The position numbers were made by a program, and so were the translations under genes. Under the pieces are notes generated by a model. That model was not told where the DNA came from. It saw only the letters and a program-made list of their open reading frames with translations, and searched no databases. A stretch of 64,000 nucleotides of DNA from Candidatus Rifleibacteriota bacterium (GTDB lineage Bacteria; Muiribacteriota; Ozemobacteria; Ozemobacterales; Ozemobacteraceae): positions 1-64,000 of the forward strand of contig JAAYNI010000044.1 in NCBI GenBank assembly GCA_012520995.1, read 5' to 3'. Positions 8,701 through 17,252 of this stretch are shown in pieces; the first letter of the stretch is position 1, and every line of letters starts with the position of its first letter.

Positions 8701-8937
8701 TTAGTTTTTCTCCGTTAATGCTTTAACAATTGCAACTGCTGCTGCAACTTCTGCTTCATTGCCTGTTGCGGAACCAGAGGTTGTTGTCTTTGTTGTTTTG
8801 GTTACTGTTGCTTCTTCTGGGAACCATTTGTTAAGAAGAGGGAAAAGGCCGTAAATCATCCAGCACATGAGTGCCAAAAAAACGTAGACTACAAACATTC
8901 CGAGCAACATAATGATCATCGAATCTCCAAAGATCAT
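8701..8937 (-). CDS. Sodium-pumping decarboxylase gamma-like subunit
   Basis: This small membrane protein (78 residues) has one N-terminal transmembrane helix (MIIMLLGMFVVYVFLALMCWMIYGLF), a Thr/Ser-rich linker and a short Ala-rich C-terminal helix. This is the layout of OadG/MmdD-type subunits that hold the soluble alpha subunit at the membrane. The start is the ATG at 8935-8937, because AAAGGAGTAC lies at the right distance; the track start is nine codons upstream. It is followed directly by the alpha subunit gene. The sequence is too short and variable for certainty, but size, topology and position agree. Confidence 0.8.
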   Translation of the reverse strand: MIFGDSMIIMLLGMFVVYVFLALMCWMIYGLFPLLNKWFPEEATVTKTTKTTTSGSATGNEAEVAAAVAIVKALTEKN

Positions 8938-8982
8938 AGTGTACTCCTTTTGCCACATATTCACTCAGTAAATAAAAAGTAA

Positions 8983-9036
8983 AGCCTCAATTATTAAATC
9001 CCGCAGGATTATAACAGTTGAGGCTAAAAAATTCAA
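8983..9036 (-). promoter_or_regulatory. Promoter and leader hairpin for the decarboxylase genes
   Basis: On the minus strand TTGAAT (9031-9036) is followed after exactly 17 bases by TATAAT (9008-9013), placing transcription start near 9001. Overlapping it, AGCCTCAA (8983-8990) can pair with TTGAGGCT (9018-9025), with an inner AATCC/GGATT stem. The site suggests the gamma-alpha-beta genes can be expressed independently of the upstream glutamate mutase genes. Whether the hairpin acts as attenuator, operator or terminator of the upstream unit is open. Confidence 0.5.
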
Positions 9037-9103
9037 GATAAGCAAGATAAGATAGTATCGGAATTTAGATAAGAATTAGAATTATTCAGCTAATGATAGC
9101 ATC

Positions 9104-10063
9104 TCACTCATTGCCAAAAACATAATCAATACTGGGAAAACTGTCAGGAACTTCTTCTCCTACCATGCCCACAAGCAAATATTCGTCCCAAACAGGGTCA
9201 TAGACAAAGTTATCAAGCAATCTGAAGTTTTCAATTTGTCCTGAAGACTTCACGTGAGTCCGTGGTCCCGTACAATGCATTTCAGCAGTGCCTATACTGA
9301 TTTTGTCATAGCCTGATTGTCCGATAGGAACATCCTTTTTTATTATCTCTTTGACCTTTTGTTCCAAGTCTTTGATCTTAATATCCGGTTTATCTTCAAA
9401 TTTTATTACAAAACCATGCTTCACGTCTGAGTGCAGAACCTGGCGTTTATAACCATAATCAGTATTGAGAAGCAAACTGGTTATATCTTCTGCCGAGTGA
9501 GCCATTATTCTGTATTTGGAAGTTTTTTCACAGTATTTTTTCAATGCTGTGGGAAAAGGACCAAACATAGTCGGACGGGTGACTATCAACTCTTCACCTA
9601 TAGCAAATAGAAGCTGCGCATTAAAGCCCAAGTGATCATAGATCAAATCGAAGTGTTCCATAATCACCCGTCTGCCATCGCCAATAACCTTATTTACGGC
9701 TTCGACAATTTCGAATGGCTGGTGAAATGCAAGCTCATAGCGAATATCCAAGTGGAAAGTATGAGGCGCGAAATAGTCTTCCGGCTCAAATTTGTAAATA
9801 CGAGCTTCAGGCATATTCACGCCGTTATCGTCGTTGGTAAGCTCAAGTCCCGGGAAAAGAGCTTTGATCAAGGTAGATTTCCCGGCACCTTCGCCGCCAA
9901 CTATTCCTATTATGAGATCGCTGGGCAGAAGATAACGCTGAGCCATAGTGCGACCCAGCATGTACATTCTCTGTCTCCCTCTCGGAGCGTAATACATCGA
10001 ATAGATGAGAGTTTCCGACCAGTAGGAAGCATCCCTTGAAAAAGATCTTCTGAAGTTTCCCAT
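9104..10063 (-). CDS. P-loop NTPase ('alanine-tRNA synthetase second additional domain' type)
   Basis: The protein has 319 residues with a Walker A motif GIVGGEGAGKST at about residue 55. A middle part (GDGRRVIMEHFDLIYDHLGFNAQLLFAIGEELIVTRP) and a C-terminal half match what I recall of proteins annotated as carrying the alanyl-tRNA synthetase second additional domain. In that half, AMHCTGPRTHV holds a His/Cys pair comparable to the editing-domain metal site. It is not an aminoacyl-tRNA synthetase. I recall such genes beside glutamate mutase, AtuA-family and DUF4387 genes in other anaerobes, which supports a pathway-specific role, perhaps energy-dependent activation or maturation of a partner enzyme. 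The exact function is unknown. It starts two bases after the DUF4387 stop codon. Confidence 0.75.
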   Translation of the reverse strand: MGNFRRSFSRDASYWSETLIYSMYYAPRGRQRMYMLGRTMAQRYLLPSDLIIGIVGGEGAGKSTLIKALFPGLELTNDDNGVNMPEARIYKFEPEDYFAPHTFHLDIRYELAFHQPFEIVEAVNKVIGDGRRVIMEHFDLIYDHLGFNAQLLFAIGEELIVTRPTMFGPFPTALKKYCEKTSKYRIMAHSAEDITSLLLNTDYGYKRQVLHSDVKHGFVIKFEDKPDIKIKDLEQKVKEIIKKDVPIGQSGYDKISIGTAEMHCTGPRTHVKSSGQIENFRLLDNFVYDPVWDEYLLVGMVGEEVPDSFPSIDYVFGNE

Positions 10064-10064
10064 A

Positions 10065-10373
10065 TCAGAACTTTATGTTAAACAAAGGAGCATGCTGTTG
10101 AGCTCCGTAGATGTCCGTCTCTCCAAGAGCGCCTGAAGACATAGGACGTTTAATAGTGATTTTGACAGCGTGAGCCGGCTCAAACCAAATTATCCCCAAG
10201 ATATCTTCGACAGGAATTTTATAAAGTTCTGCGAACATCTCTTTATTTATGATTTTCTTGTCTTTGAACATCTTGAAATCTTCATGAGTCTTGAACATTA
10301 TGTCAAAGGTCAGCTCGTAGGGACCGGAGTTTTTAGATCTTATAACTTTAGCTACTTCAATTATATTCCTCAT
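10065..10373 (-). CDS. DUF4387 (AtuA-related) protein
   Basis: This is a 102-residue soluble protein of the DUF4387 type: an N-terminal VAKVIRSKNSGPYELTFDIMF segment and a C-terminal IIWFEPAHAVKITIKRP segment are the conserved parts as I know them. In other genomes this domain follows or is fused to AtuA-family proteins, and here the two genes are adjacent, so they probably form one enzyme. AAGGAGA precedes the ATG. The reaction is not established. Its position after mal suggests it acts on mesaconate or a product of it; that is inference only. Confidence 0.85.
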   Translation of the reverse strand: MRNIIEVAKVIRSKNSGPYELTFDIMFKTHEDFKMFKDKKIINKEMFAELYKIPVEDILGIIWFEPAHAVKITIKRPMSSGALGETDIYGAQQHAPLFNIKF

Positions 10374-10387
10374 TTGTTTTCTCCTTT

Positions 10388-11770
10388 TCAGACCAATTCA
10401 CCGTCTTTGAAGGTTTCGATTTTGTAATTGAAAATGGATTTTTCGGAATCTATTTCCATAATGTGATAAACCGCAAATTCGAAAACTTTTCCAACAGTGA
10501 TATCTGAAGGCGAGAATGGGAAGGCCAAATTACCTGCTGTAGAAACTCTGCCCTCATATCCATAATGCAGCATTGTAGATCTTGCAAGGCTGCAAAGCGA
10601 GTTTGCCTTGTCTTGGGTAGGAGCAACAGCTTCTATTACTACACAAAGTTCATGAGAAGTTATTTCCTTAACAGGTTCCAGAGCACCCATTACTCCATTT
10701 TTGCCATAAACATGGAATATAAGACCATCTGCAAGATAAGGATCGTTGGATATAAGATTTACCCTTTGTTTGACCTGTTCCAGAACCTTGTCAATTTTAG
10801 AGATCATTATGGGGTCTTTTGTACCAGCAATGCTAATAGTTCTATAGCCTATAAGTTTTGCCCCTTCAAGTTTCACCGTATATTTCTTAGCAGGAACAAA
10901 CTTGCTGCCCTTCACCTCAACCCTGCCGTTGCCTATATCTTTGAAAGAACAGGCTGTCAGGTCTATTTCACCGCCAGGACCTGGCAAATGATAAGGATCC
11001 GATTTTTCATAGAGGGTATGAGCCGCTGCTGATTCAGTCGTAAAAACTCTGTCATCAGAAAGAGCTTCAAGTATAAATGAATCTTTTGTCAGAGTGCCCA
11101 TAGCACAATCAGCGCCTGAACCTGGAGTAGCAGCTATAGCCGCACATTCAAGAATTTTTCCCATGTGCAAGGCCAATCCGGGATCAAAGCCTTTCATTAT
11201 AGGCAAAGCTGCGAAGCATGCAGGGTCATAGGCTCTTCCAGCCAGAACGACATCGCATCCTGCTTTCAAGGCCTCTTGCATAGTAGCTACGCCTATTTGG
11301 GCAACTATTTCGGTTGCATCATCAATATCTTGCTCAGTAAGTTCAGGAACATAGGTTAAAGGTGCAATCTTCCCGTCTTTCAAAGCTTTTTTCACTGTAT
11401 CTTTGCTTACAACGGAAGAAATTGTGCCAACTTTGAAAGAAAGCTTATTTTCAGCTGCAATTTCTTTGAGAATCTCATAACACCATTTAAAGTGTTCTGT
11501 TCCGCCTGAACCGCCAGCAGTTCCAACTACAACTGGAATTTTATTTTTAACCCCGGCAACAACCATACGACTCAAATCCTGCTTAACAAAAGCACGATCT
11601 GTAAAGGATTTTCCAGCTCCGAGATAATAGGGGCCGGGGTCAGTTGACCCCGCATCCACAGCTATTAAGTGCGGCTTTTTCTCCACACCTCTTTTAAAAG
11701 AGGCATCGGGGAATCCATATCCAAGAATCGCCGTAGGCGAAAGGACTCTGAATTCATTATTTCCGCTCAT
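10388..11770 (-). CDS. AtuA family (DUF1446) protein
   Basis: About 460 residues of the acyclic-terpene-utilisation AtuA family. Features include a Gly-rich N-terminal segment (IAVDAGSTDPGPYYLGAG), VGTAGGSGGTEHFKW, CDVVLAGRAYDPA and HLPGPGGEIDLT. AtuA itself is known from Pseudomonas citronellol/geraniol degradation without a settled reaction; there is no terpene gene here. The start is taken at the seventh codon of the track ORF (ATG at 11768-11770), with GGAGAA upstream inside the end of mal; the track start has no Shine-Dalgarno sequence. It follows mal almost without gap, pointing to a step in the glutamate-to-pyruvate route. Confidence 0.87.
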   Translation of the reverse strand: MSGNNEFRVLSPTAILGYGFPDASFKRGVEKKPHLIAVDAGSTDPGPYYLGAGKSFTDRAFVKQDLSRMVVAGVKNKIPVVVGTAGGSGGTEHFKWCYEILKEIAAENKLSFKVGTISSVVSKDTVKKALKDGKIAPLTYVPELTEQDIDDATEIVAQIGVATMQEALKAGCDVVLAGRAYDPACFAALPIMKGFDPGLALHMGKILECAAIAATPGSGADCAMGTLTKDSFILEALSDDRVFTTESAAAHTLYEKSDPYHLPGPGGEIDLTACSFKDIGNGRVEVKGSKFVPAKKYTVKLEGAKLIGYRTISIAGTKDPIMISKIDKVLEQVKQRVNLISNDPYLADGLIFHVYGKNGVMGALEPVKEITSHELCVVIEAVAPTQDKANSLCSLARSTMLHYGYEGRVSTAGNLAFPFSPSDITVGKVFEFAVYHIMEIDSEKSIFNYKIETFKDGELV

Positions 11771-11771
11771 A

Positions 11772-13022
11772 TTATTTTTCTTCTCCATGTTTCATTTCAA
11801 GTATAGCGACTGTTCGCTGCATTTCGTTATTAACAATAGTAAAAGCTTCGTCAAAGCCCATACCCGGTTTTGCCAAGAATCTGCAAGCTTGAGCTGCTAT
11901 CGCAATCTGTACACACATTTTAGTAGAGTTGTCAGTTTCGTTGCATGTTCCACCCTGATAGGCCTCAACGCCTTTTTCTTTGCAATAAACAACTGAATCT
12001 ATAATATTCTGAATTCCTCCAAGGTCAGGAGTCTTAATTTGAATCATGTGGCAAGCACCCGCATCAGCAAACTCTTTGATATCTTCTTTTGTGTTGCACC
12101 ATTCGTCAGCGACGATCTTGGCACCTGAACCCATAGCATCAAGATGTTCTTTAACGGCCTTCATAACCTTGATCTGGTCTTTTTTATTGCCGACATCAAC
12201 TGGACCTTCTATATATACCTCATAGTCGCCTGCGACCTTAGCAATTTTAGTAATATATTCAGCTACTTTCTGAGGATCATTGTTGAATATCTGTCCAATG
12301 GTTCCATAAACGTCAAAATGCAAAACGGGTTTATAATCAACTCTTTGTCTGAGATCGGCTATTCTGCGCACAAGCCATTTAACATAGTCAAGCATATGCT
12401 CGCCGTCTTTGCCGAGCTTCTCAACGCTGTTGTAAAGGGCATGAGGCAAAGCGTCAACTTCTTTGAGAATCATTTTGTCTGCATTGTCATATCTGTCATC
12501 GCCAGTCTGTCCAAATATAGGAACTGCTTTAGGAATTATAGGAAGACCGTATTCTTCGCAAAGAACTTCGCAAGGAAGCTTGAATTGCTGTTTTGCTCTG
12601 GCATCAAGAAGAGCCATAGAAAGACCATATTGGATTGCCTTATGAAGAGGCTTGCCATCAACTCTTATGGCACAGAATTTTTCTGTCATTTCTCTGAATG
12701 GAGCAATTTCCATACCTTCGAGTTTAGGTTTAAGATGCTCATTCATAAAGGGAATAAAGTCATCAGCCAAGAACAATGGATCGCGTCCGCCAGCACCTGA
12801 ATACTGAACTGCCGCACAGTCGCCTGTGGCTATCTGGCCATCTTCGAGCAAGAAAACTACGGAAATGCTCTGACCTGCTTGTCTGATCTGTGTAAAACCG
12901 GGAGTCTGAGGCTCTCCGACATAGACAAAACCGTCGTGCAAAGCACCAGATTTAATCGCTTTCTGGTCATCAAAATAAAATCCGCTGCTGCCCTTTGTGA
13001 AAACTACTTTTTTAATTTTCAT
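11772..13022 (-). CDS. mal: Methylaspartate ammonia-lyase
   Basis: The enzyme removes ammonia from (2S,3S)-3-methylaspartate to give mesaconate, the second step of the methylaspartate pathway of glutamate fermentation. It is an enolase-superfamily protein of 416 residues, matching the clostridial enzyme in length. Diagnostic segments are GDCAAVQYSGAGGRDPLF, GDDRYDNADKMI, LHFDVYGTIG, IVADEWCNTKED and QIKTPDLGG, the last with the lysine known as the catalytic base. GGTCNETDNS lies near the C-terminus. The start overlaps the glmE stop codon in an ATGA arrangement, showing translational coupling. Confidence 0.96.
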   Translation of the reverse strand: MKIKKVVFTKGSSGFYFDDQKAIKSGALHDGFVYVGEPQTPGFTQIRQAGQSISVVFLLEDGQIATGDCAAVQYSGAGGRDPLFLADDFIPFMNEHLKPKLEGMEIAPFREMTEKFCAIRVDGKPLHKAIQYGLSMALLDARAKQQFKLPCEVLCEEYGLPIIPKAVPIFGQTGDDRYDNADKMILKEVDALPHALYNSVEKLGKDGEHMLDYVKWLVRRIADLRQRVDYKPVLHFDVYGTIGQIFNNDPQKVAEYITKIAKVAGDYEVYIEGPVDVGNKKDQIKVMKAVKEHLDAMGSGAKIVADEWCNTKEDIKEFADAGACHMIQIKTPDLGGIQNIIDSVVYCKEKGVEAYQGGTCNETDNSTKMCVQIAIAAQACRFLAKPGMGFDEAFTIVNNEMQRTVAILEMKHGEEK

Positions 13023-14464
13023 TTTGTTCTACCTATTAACCTTCCTTTGCTAATTGCATAAATATCATCGGTAACCATTTGGAAACTGACTTTTCTACGT
13101 TCATAATTGGCTCTCTCTTCCAGCCTTGCTTTGTGATATTCCATAACTTCGTCGCTAAGAGCCAATGAGCCTTTATTGTATATGCGGATCAAACCTTCAT
13201 TATCGCGCATAGGCAATATTTTACCATTGTTATAAATTGAAGGCGCGAAAGGCACGTCAAGAGTGCCCGCCTCAAATGCTGCCACAGTACCCTTTTCTAT
13301 GTCGCCGTCACCCAGTTCGTAAATCTTATCCATCAAGTCGGATATTTCGCGTTTGAGCAAGTCAAACTCTTCCTGGTATCTGCCGCCGAGAAGTATATTT
13401 TGTCCCTGTAAGAGATTAGCAACCTGTTTGGAACACTTGATACCTTGAGCATTTGCTTCCTTAGTGGGAATGCCTCTTGCTTCGTGAGGTGTTTTAACAA
13501 TAATTTTGTCAGCGCCTGCCATAACGCCTGCCGCCGTGCCCCATGAGATAACCGCAAAAGCTTTTGCTTCATCTGCTGGGAATCCACCCATCCATTGGTG
13601 GAAAACCGTTGTTAATTCATAATCTTCGAAGCCTTCTTTTTTGAAATAATAGTTAGCAACTTCTTTCAATGCTTTGAGAGCTACTACGTCCTGTAAAAGA
13701 TTTCCGCCTTGCCCGTATCCGAGTGTCAAGGATTTAACACCTTGTCTCAATGCCAATATGCCTTCGATTATTCCAACAACGTGGCTTATGCAAGGAGGAA
13801 CCAAGGTGCCCGTCAAAGGACCGAAAGGTTCCCTGTTAATTGAAATACCGCGTTCTTCATAAGCTCCCACAAGTCTGTCAACATACTTCCAGTCGTCAAT
13901 TGATTTTTGTATGGGAACTTTTTTAGCATAAGGCACGTTATAAGATATGCCGCCGCCCTCAAAGCTTGTAAAACCGCCCGCCAAAGAAATTTCGGCCAAA
14001 AGCCTGGCATCTGGCGTGCCATGTCTTATTTGAACAGGGACCTTAAGAGATTCAGTTACGATTCTGCATCCCTTTACTCCATGATTTACTGCAGGGAATC
14101 CGTTTAAAAGAGATGTTTTGGCCGCCAGCGATTTTTCGACTCCATCTGCTGCATTTTCATATTTATTCAGCCTTGTATAAGCGTCAATAGTTGTCGGGAG
14201 CAAATCAGCCTCGCCTTCGCTCTCCAGATATTGTAAAAGCTCAATATGGTCTTTTATAAGCGCTACACCTGCACGAGGCTGCAACAAAGTCACGCCATTC
14301 TTATGGGCTTTCCACAGGACTTTAGCGAAGTTTTTATTTTCCGGAATAGCTTTTTGGTATTCAACCGCCTCATCAAAATCTACTTCAGCCCCTGTAGGCC
14401 AAGTTTGAAGCACTTCATTGCGAATTTTATTGAATTCCTGTTCAGAAAGTTTATAATCACCCAT
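13019..14464 (-). CDS. glmE: Glutamate mutase epsilon (catalytic) subunit
   Basis: With GlmS this forms adenosylcobalamin-dependent glutamate mutase, which converts L-glutamate to (2S,3S)-3-methylaspartate. The barrel-type E subunit is recognisable by QPRAGVALIKDHIELLQYLE, IRHGTPDARLLAEISLAGGFTSFEGGGISYNVPY and LTLGYGQGGNLLQDV. The length of about 481 residues is normal. The track start is a GTG; I prefer the ATG three codons later (14462-14464), because AAGGAG then sits eight bases upstream, whereas it would touch the GTG. The stop overlaps the start of mal. Confidence 0.96.
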   Translation of the reverse strand: MGDYKLSEQEFNKIRNEVLQTWPTGAEVDFDEAVEYQKAIPENKNFAKVLWKAHKNGVTLLQPRAGVALIKDHIELLQYLESEGEADLLPTTIDAYTRLNKYENAADGVEKSLAAKTSLLNGFPAVNHGVKGCRIVTESLKVPVQIRHGTPDARLLAEISLAGGFTSFEGGGISYNVPYAKKVPIQKSIDDWKYVDRLVGAYEERGISINREPFGPLTGTLVPPCISHVVGIIEGILALRQGVKSLTLGYGQGGNLLQDVVALKALKEVANYYFKKEGFEDYELTTVFHQWMGGFPADEAKAFAVISWGTAAGVMAGADKIIVKTPHEARGIPTKEANAQGIKCSKQVANLLQGQNILLGGRYQEEFDLLKREISDLMDKIYELGDGDIEKGTVAAFEAGTLDVPFAPSIYNNGKILPMRDNEGLIRIYNKGSLALSDEVMEYHKARLEERANYERRKVSFQMVTDDIYAISKGRLIGRTK

Positions 14465-14476
14465 TCCCAACACTCC

Positions 14477-15907
14477 TTAGTCCTTGATTTTGATTTGATT
14501 TAAAAGTTCAATAGCCAACTTTGCTGATTGTTTCGGATATTTTTCCGCCAAATTGCCAACCAGGGGCAATATATATTGGGTATCAGCATAATAAAGATAG
14601 TCAGTCGGAACAAGACTTATGGCATCAGACTTATCTTCATATTGAGGCACTGCAAGAGCTTTATTTTCTCTTCCCAGTGAAGCCAAATAGCCGCCTGTTC
14701 CTATAATTTTGTTTATTTTTCGCAAATCCTTGCCTGTCTGCACCCATACTCTGCCATTAGCCGTATAAGCTTGCTTCATGGTTCCCGCATGTCTGGTTAC
14801 AGCATGCCTGGCACAAATACCTCCCAAGTGAAAGTCAAAGGCTTTTTCTTCCGGCAAATCAGGCAAATAGCTAGTGTCAGCCGCCACTTTTTCAGTGTAT
14901 TCATGCATAGCAAGAGCTTCATCTTCACTCAGAGTTTCCGAGTTAACAAGTTCCTCTCGGCCTATCTCAAAAGAAGATACCGCAGTTACTCTCATGCCCA
15001 AATCTCCCTCTACAGTTCTCTTTAGCTTGGGTTCAGCCACTCCCTTAAGCATAGAGTCGGAAGAATCGGGATCAAAAGATTCACAAAACGAATAAAAATC
15101 GGTTGTAGCACCGCCTATATCCAGCATACCGAAAGAATCCCAACCAGGCACATTCTCTCCAATAGCTTTAGCAAGGTTATAAACAGCCAGAGGTGTCGGC
15201 AAAGGACGGCTATCAAATTTATTGACTAACTCTTTAAGACCTCTGCCTGCTACTATCTGCTCCAAAAAAATCTCTCTTATAGCAGTTCTAACTGGTTCTA
15301 TGTTAAGCTCGCCAAACTCAGGCATAACATTCTCTGTAATCACAAGCTTTTTGTCTTCGAGAATTTCTTCTATTTCTTCATCAACAGTAGAGTTGCCAGC
15401 ATAAATTATAGTGCCTGAAAAAGAAGAGGCAGCGAGTTTTTCAGCATTTGCCTGAACATAAAATTCATTTCCGCCATCTGTTCCGCCGCAAAGCAAGAGG
15501 ATGTCCAAATCTGCAGATTCAATTTCCCTGATATGCTTTCTGGCAAGTTTATATGGATAGGAAAAATATACTTTGGCTCCCGCTGAAAAAGCCGCAAGCC
15601 TGCCAATATGCAGTGACATGTCAGGCACCAAGCCAACAACGGCCATCTTGAGACCGCCTTTTGCAGAGGAAGAGAAAAAAACAGGAAGCTCGTCATGATC
15701 ATAATCGGGACGTTTCCAGTCTTGCGAAGGAACCAGTTTCTTTGCCACGGAATAAAAACCGTCAGGCAAATGCTCTACAGTTGTTGGAGAGAGTTGTCTG
15801 TCGAGAAGCTCCAACTTGCCGTCTTTTAATGCGAAAAGAGCACCCTTCGTGTAAGTAGAGCCAATATCTACGCAAATAAGCTGTTGCGAGTCAGTCTTTG
15901 TTTTCAC
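14477..15907 (-). CDS. glmL: Glutamate mutase accessory protein GlmL (ASKHA ATPase)
   Basis: GlmL/MutL proteins are actin/Hsp70-fold ATPases encoded between the two subunits of glutamate mutase and thought to maintain or reactivate the cobalamin enzyme. The phosphate-binding loop [14 protein letters not shown] opens the protein, a second loop [16 protein letters not shown] lies in the middle, and [11 protein letters not shown] near the end completes the fold. At 476 residues it is of expected size. The start codon is GTG inside the last codons of glmS (17-base overlap), with only a weak Shine-Dalgarno sequence, so it probably depends on glmS translation. Confidence 0.94.
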   Translation of the reverse strand: MKTKTDSQQLICVDIGSTYTKGALFALKDGKLELLDRQLSPTTVEHLPDGFYSVAKKLVPSQDWKRPDYDHDELPVFFSSSAKGGLKMAVVGLVPDMSLHIGRLAAFSAGAKVYFSYPYKLARKHIREIESADLDILLLCGGTDGGNEFYVQANAEKLAASSFSGTIIYAGNSTVDEEIEEILEDKKLVITENVMPEFGELNIEPVRTAIREIFLEQIVAGRGLKELVNKFDSRPLPTPLAVYNLAKAIGENVPGWDSFGMLDIGGATTDFYSFCESFDPDSSDSMLKGVAEPKLKRTVEGDLGMRVTAVSSFEIGREELVNSETLSEDEALAMHEYTEKVAADTSYLPDLPEEKAFDFHLGGICARHAVTRHAGTMKQAYTANGRVWVQTGKDLRKINKIIGTGGYLASLGRENKALAVPQYEDKSDAISLVPTDYLYYADTQYILPLVGNLAEKYPKQSAKLAIELLNQIKIKD

Positions 15908-16331
15908 GTTCTTGTCGTCTTTTGCGAATATCTTGTCTTAAAAGCTCTGCCATATCCTCTAGCGGAAACTCCGGACTGAAAACTCGGTTGTACCCCATTT
16001 TTTTAAATTTCTCTTCTACAAGGGAATAATCAGTCTTCCCTACTACCAAGTTACCGCCTACATAGAGAATGATATCGTCCAAGCCCTGCTCAATACATTT
16101 TTCACGCAATCCGGCACAGTCAATTTCACCGTGACCGTACAATGATGAAACAAGGATTGCTTCCGCACCAGTTTCTATAGCGGCTGCAATATATTCTTCT
16201 TGGGAAACCATAACCCCTAGATTTACGACCTTGAATCCCTGTTCCGTAAAAAAGACGTTGAGTATCGTATTGCCTACTGAGTGACAATCGGAACCTATAA
16301 CGCCCAACACTACTGTCATTGGCTTCGACAT
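15891..16331 (-). CDS. glmS: Glutamate mutase sigma (B12-binding) subunit
   Basis: This is the small cobalamin-binding subunit of glutamate mutase, 146 residues. The base-off/His-on signature DxHxxG is present as GSDCHSVGN near residue 13-20, followed by the conserved [15 protein letters not shown] and [11 protein letters not shown] blocks of the Rossmann-like B12 fold. It is the first gene of the run glmS-glmL-glmE-mal-atuA-DUF4387-P-loop. GAGGAAA precedes the ATG. A short AT-rich leader with a possible promoter (16403-16430) separates it from the ABC transporter genes upstream. Confidence 0.96.
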   Translation of the reverse strand: MSKPMTVVLGVIGSDCHSVGNTILNVFFTEQGFKVVNLGVMVSQEEYIAAAIETGAEAILVSSLYGHGEIDCAGLREKCIEQGLDDIILYVGGNLVVGKTDYSLVEEKFKKMGYNRVFSPEFPLEDMAELLRQDIRKRRQERENKD

Positions 16332-16402
16332 ATTTCTTTCCTCACCCTATTATGTACATTCTTTTTTTAATTCCAAAAAACATGGATATTCTAATCAGCT
16401 TT

Positions 16403-16430
16403 ATAATAACAGATAGAATAAAATAATCAA
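16403..16430 (-). promoter_or_regulatory. Candidate promoter of the glmS operon
   Basis: On the minus strand TTGATT (16425-16430), a 16-base spacer and TATTAT (16403-16408) lie about 70 bases upstream of the glmS ATG. The region between the ABC permease stop and glmS is very AT-rich, so other pairings are possible and this one is not certain. Confidence 0.4.
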
Positions 16431-16439
16431 GAAATTAAC

Positions 16440-17252
16440 TTATTCTTTCAAGCTTCCCGCAGTCATTCCATTTATTATTTGTTTCTGAAAAAACCAGAAA
16501 ATCAAAACAAGCGGTAAGGAACTCACTCCAGATGCTGCCATAAGAATACCCCAATCTGTTGCATAAGCCCCTTGAGAAAAATAAGAAAGAGCTACAGGCA
16601 AAGTCCTGGCTTTAGAGGTTTCAGTAAGAATAAGAGGAAAAATAAAGGAATTCCATGTAGTTATAACAGTATTTATGGCCACAATGGCTAATGCAGGTCT
16701 TGTCAAAGGAAAAACCACATGCCTTAATATTGCAAACTCCCCTGCCCCATCTACTCTAGCGGTATGTTCTAAATCCTCGGGCAAAGCATCTATATATCTT
16801 TTCAGGAAAAAAACATTAAATCCGTTTAGCGCGAAAGGAATTATAAGAGCAAAAAGAGTGTCATAAATATTGGTTTTAACAGCAATATTGAGTATAGGAA
16901 ACAGCATTATATGATAAGGCAAAACTAAGGACAGCAAGACGGTTGCATACAAAAGTTTTTTAAAAGGAAACTCATATCTGGAAAACGCATAAGCGACTGG
17001 AACAGAAAAGAATATATTCGCAAACAAAACTGCGACCAGAACTATAAGACTATTCAAAAAGTAATGCCCAAACTTCGCTCCCGTAAGAACAGTTTCATAA
17101 TTAAACAGCGTCGGAGAATAGTTAAAAAGACTAGCCTGATCAAATCTCAAAAAAGATCGGAGAAGCATATAAAGAAAAGGAGAAAGATATAAAAAAGCTA
17201 AAATAGGCATTAATATAAAATAAAGACTCTTTGAGCGAAAATGCTTCTTCAC
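16440..17252 (-). CDS. Sugar-type ABC transporter permease (MalG-like)
   Basis: A membrane permease of about 270 residues with six hydrophobic segments and the EAA loop that contacts the ATPase (EHTARVDGAGEFAILRHVVFPLTRP), of the carbohydrate-uptake CUT1 class. The ORF track extends it 90 codons upstream into the preceding gene, but that part is out-of-frame sequence of the neighbour. The start is instead a GTG at 17250-17252, overlapping the previous stop codon as GTGA and preceded by AAGGAA at 17261-17266. It pairs with the fused binding-protein/permease gene. No ABC ATPase gene is nearby, so an ATPase must come from elsewhere. Confidence 0.88.
   Translation of the reverse strand: MKKHFRSKSLYFILMPILAFLYLSPFLYMLLRSFLRFDQASLFNYSPTLFNYETVLTGAKFGHYFLNSLIVLVAVLFANIFFSVPVAYAFSRYEFPFKKLLYATVLLSLVLPYHIMLFPILNIAVKTNIYDTLFALIIPFALNGFNVFFLKRYIDALPEDLEHTARVDGAGEFAILRHVVFPLTRPALAIVAINTVITTWNSFIFPLILTETSKARTLPVALSYFSQGAYATDWGILMAASGVSSLPLVLIFWFFQKQIINGMTAGSLKE

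Noticed and set aside
9104-10063. Alanyl-tRNA synthetase or its free-standing editing protein
   Set aside because: No class II aminoacylation motifs; the Walker A P-loop and operon context indicate another role.
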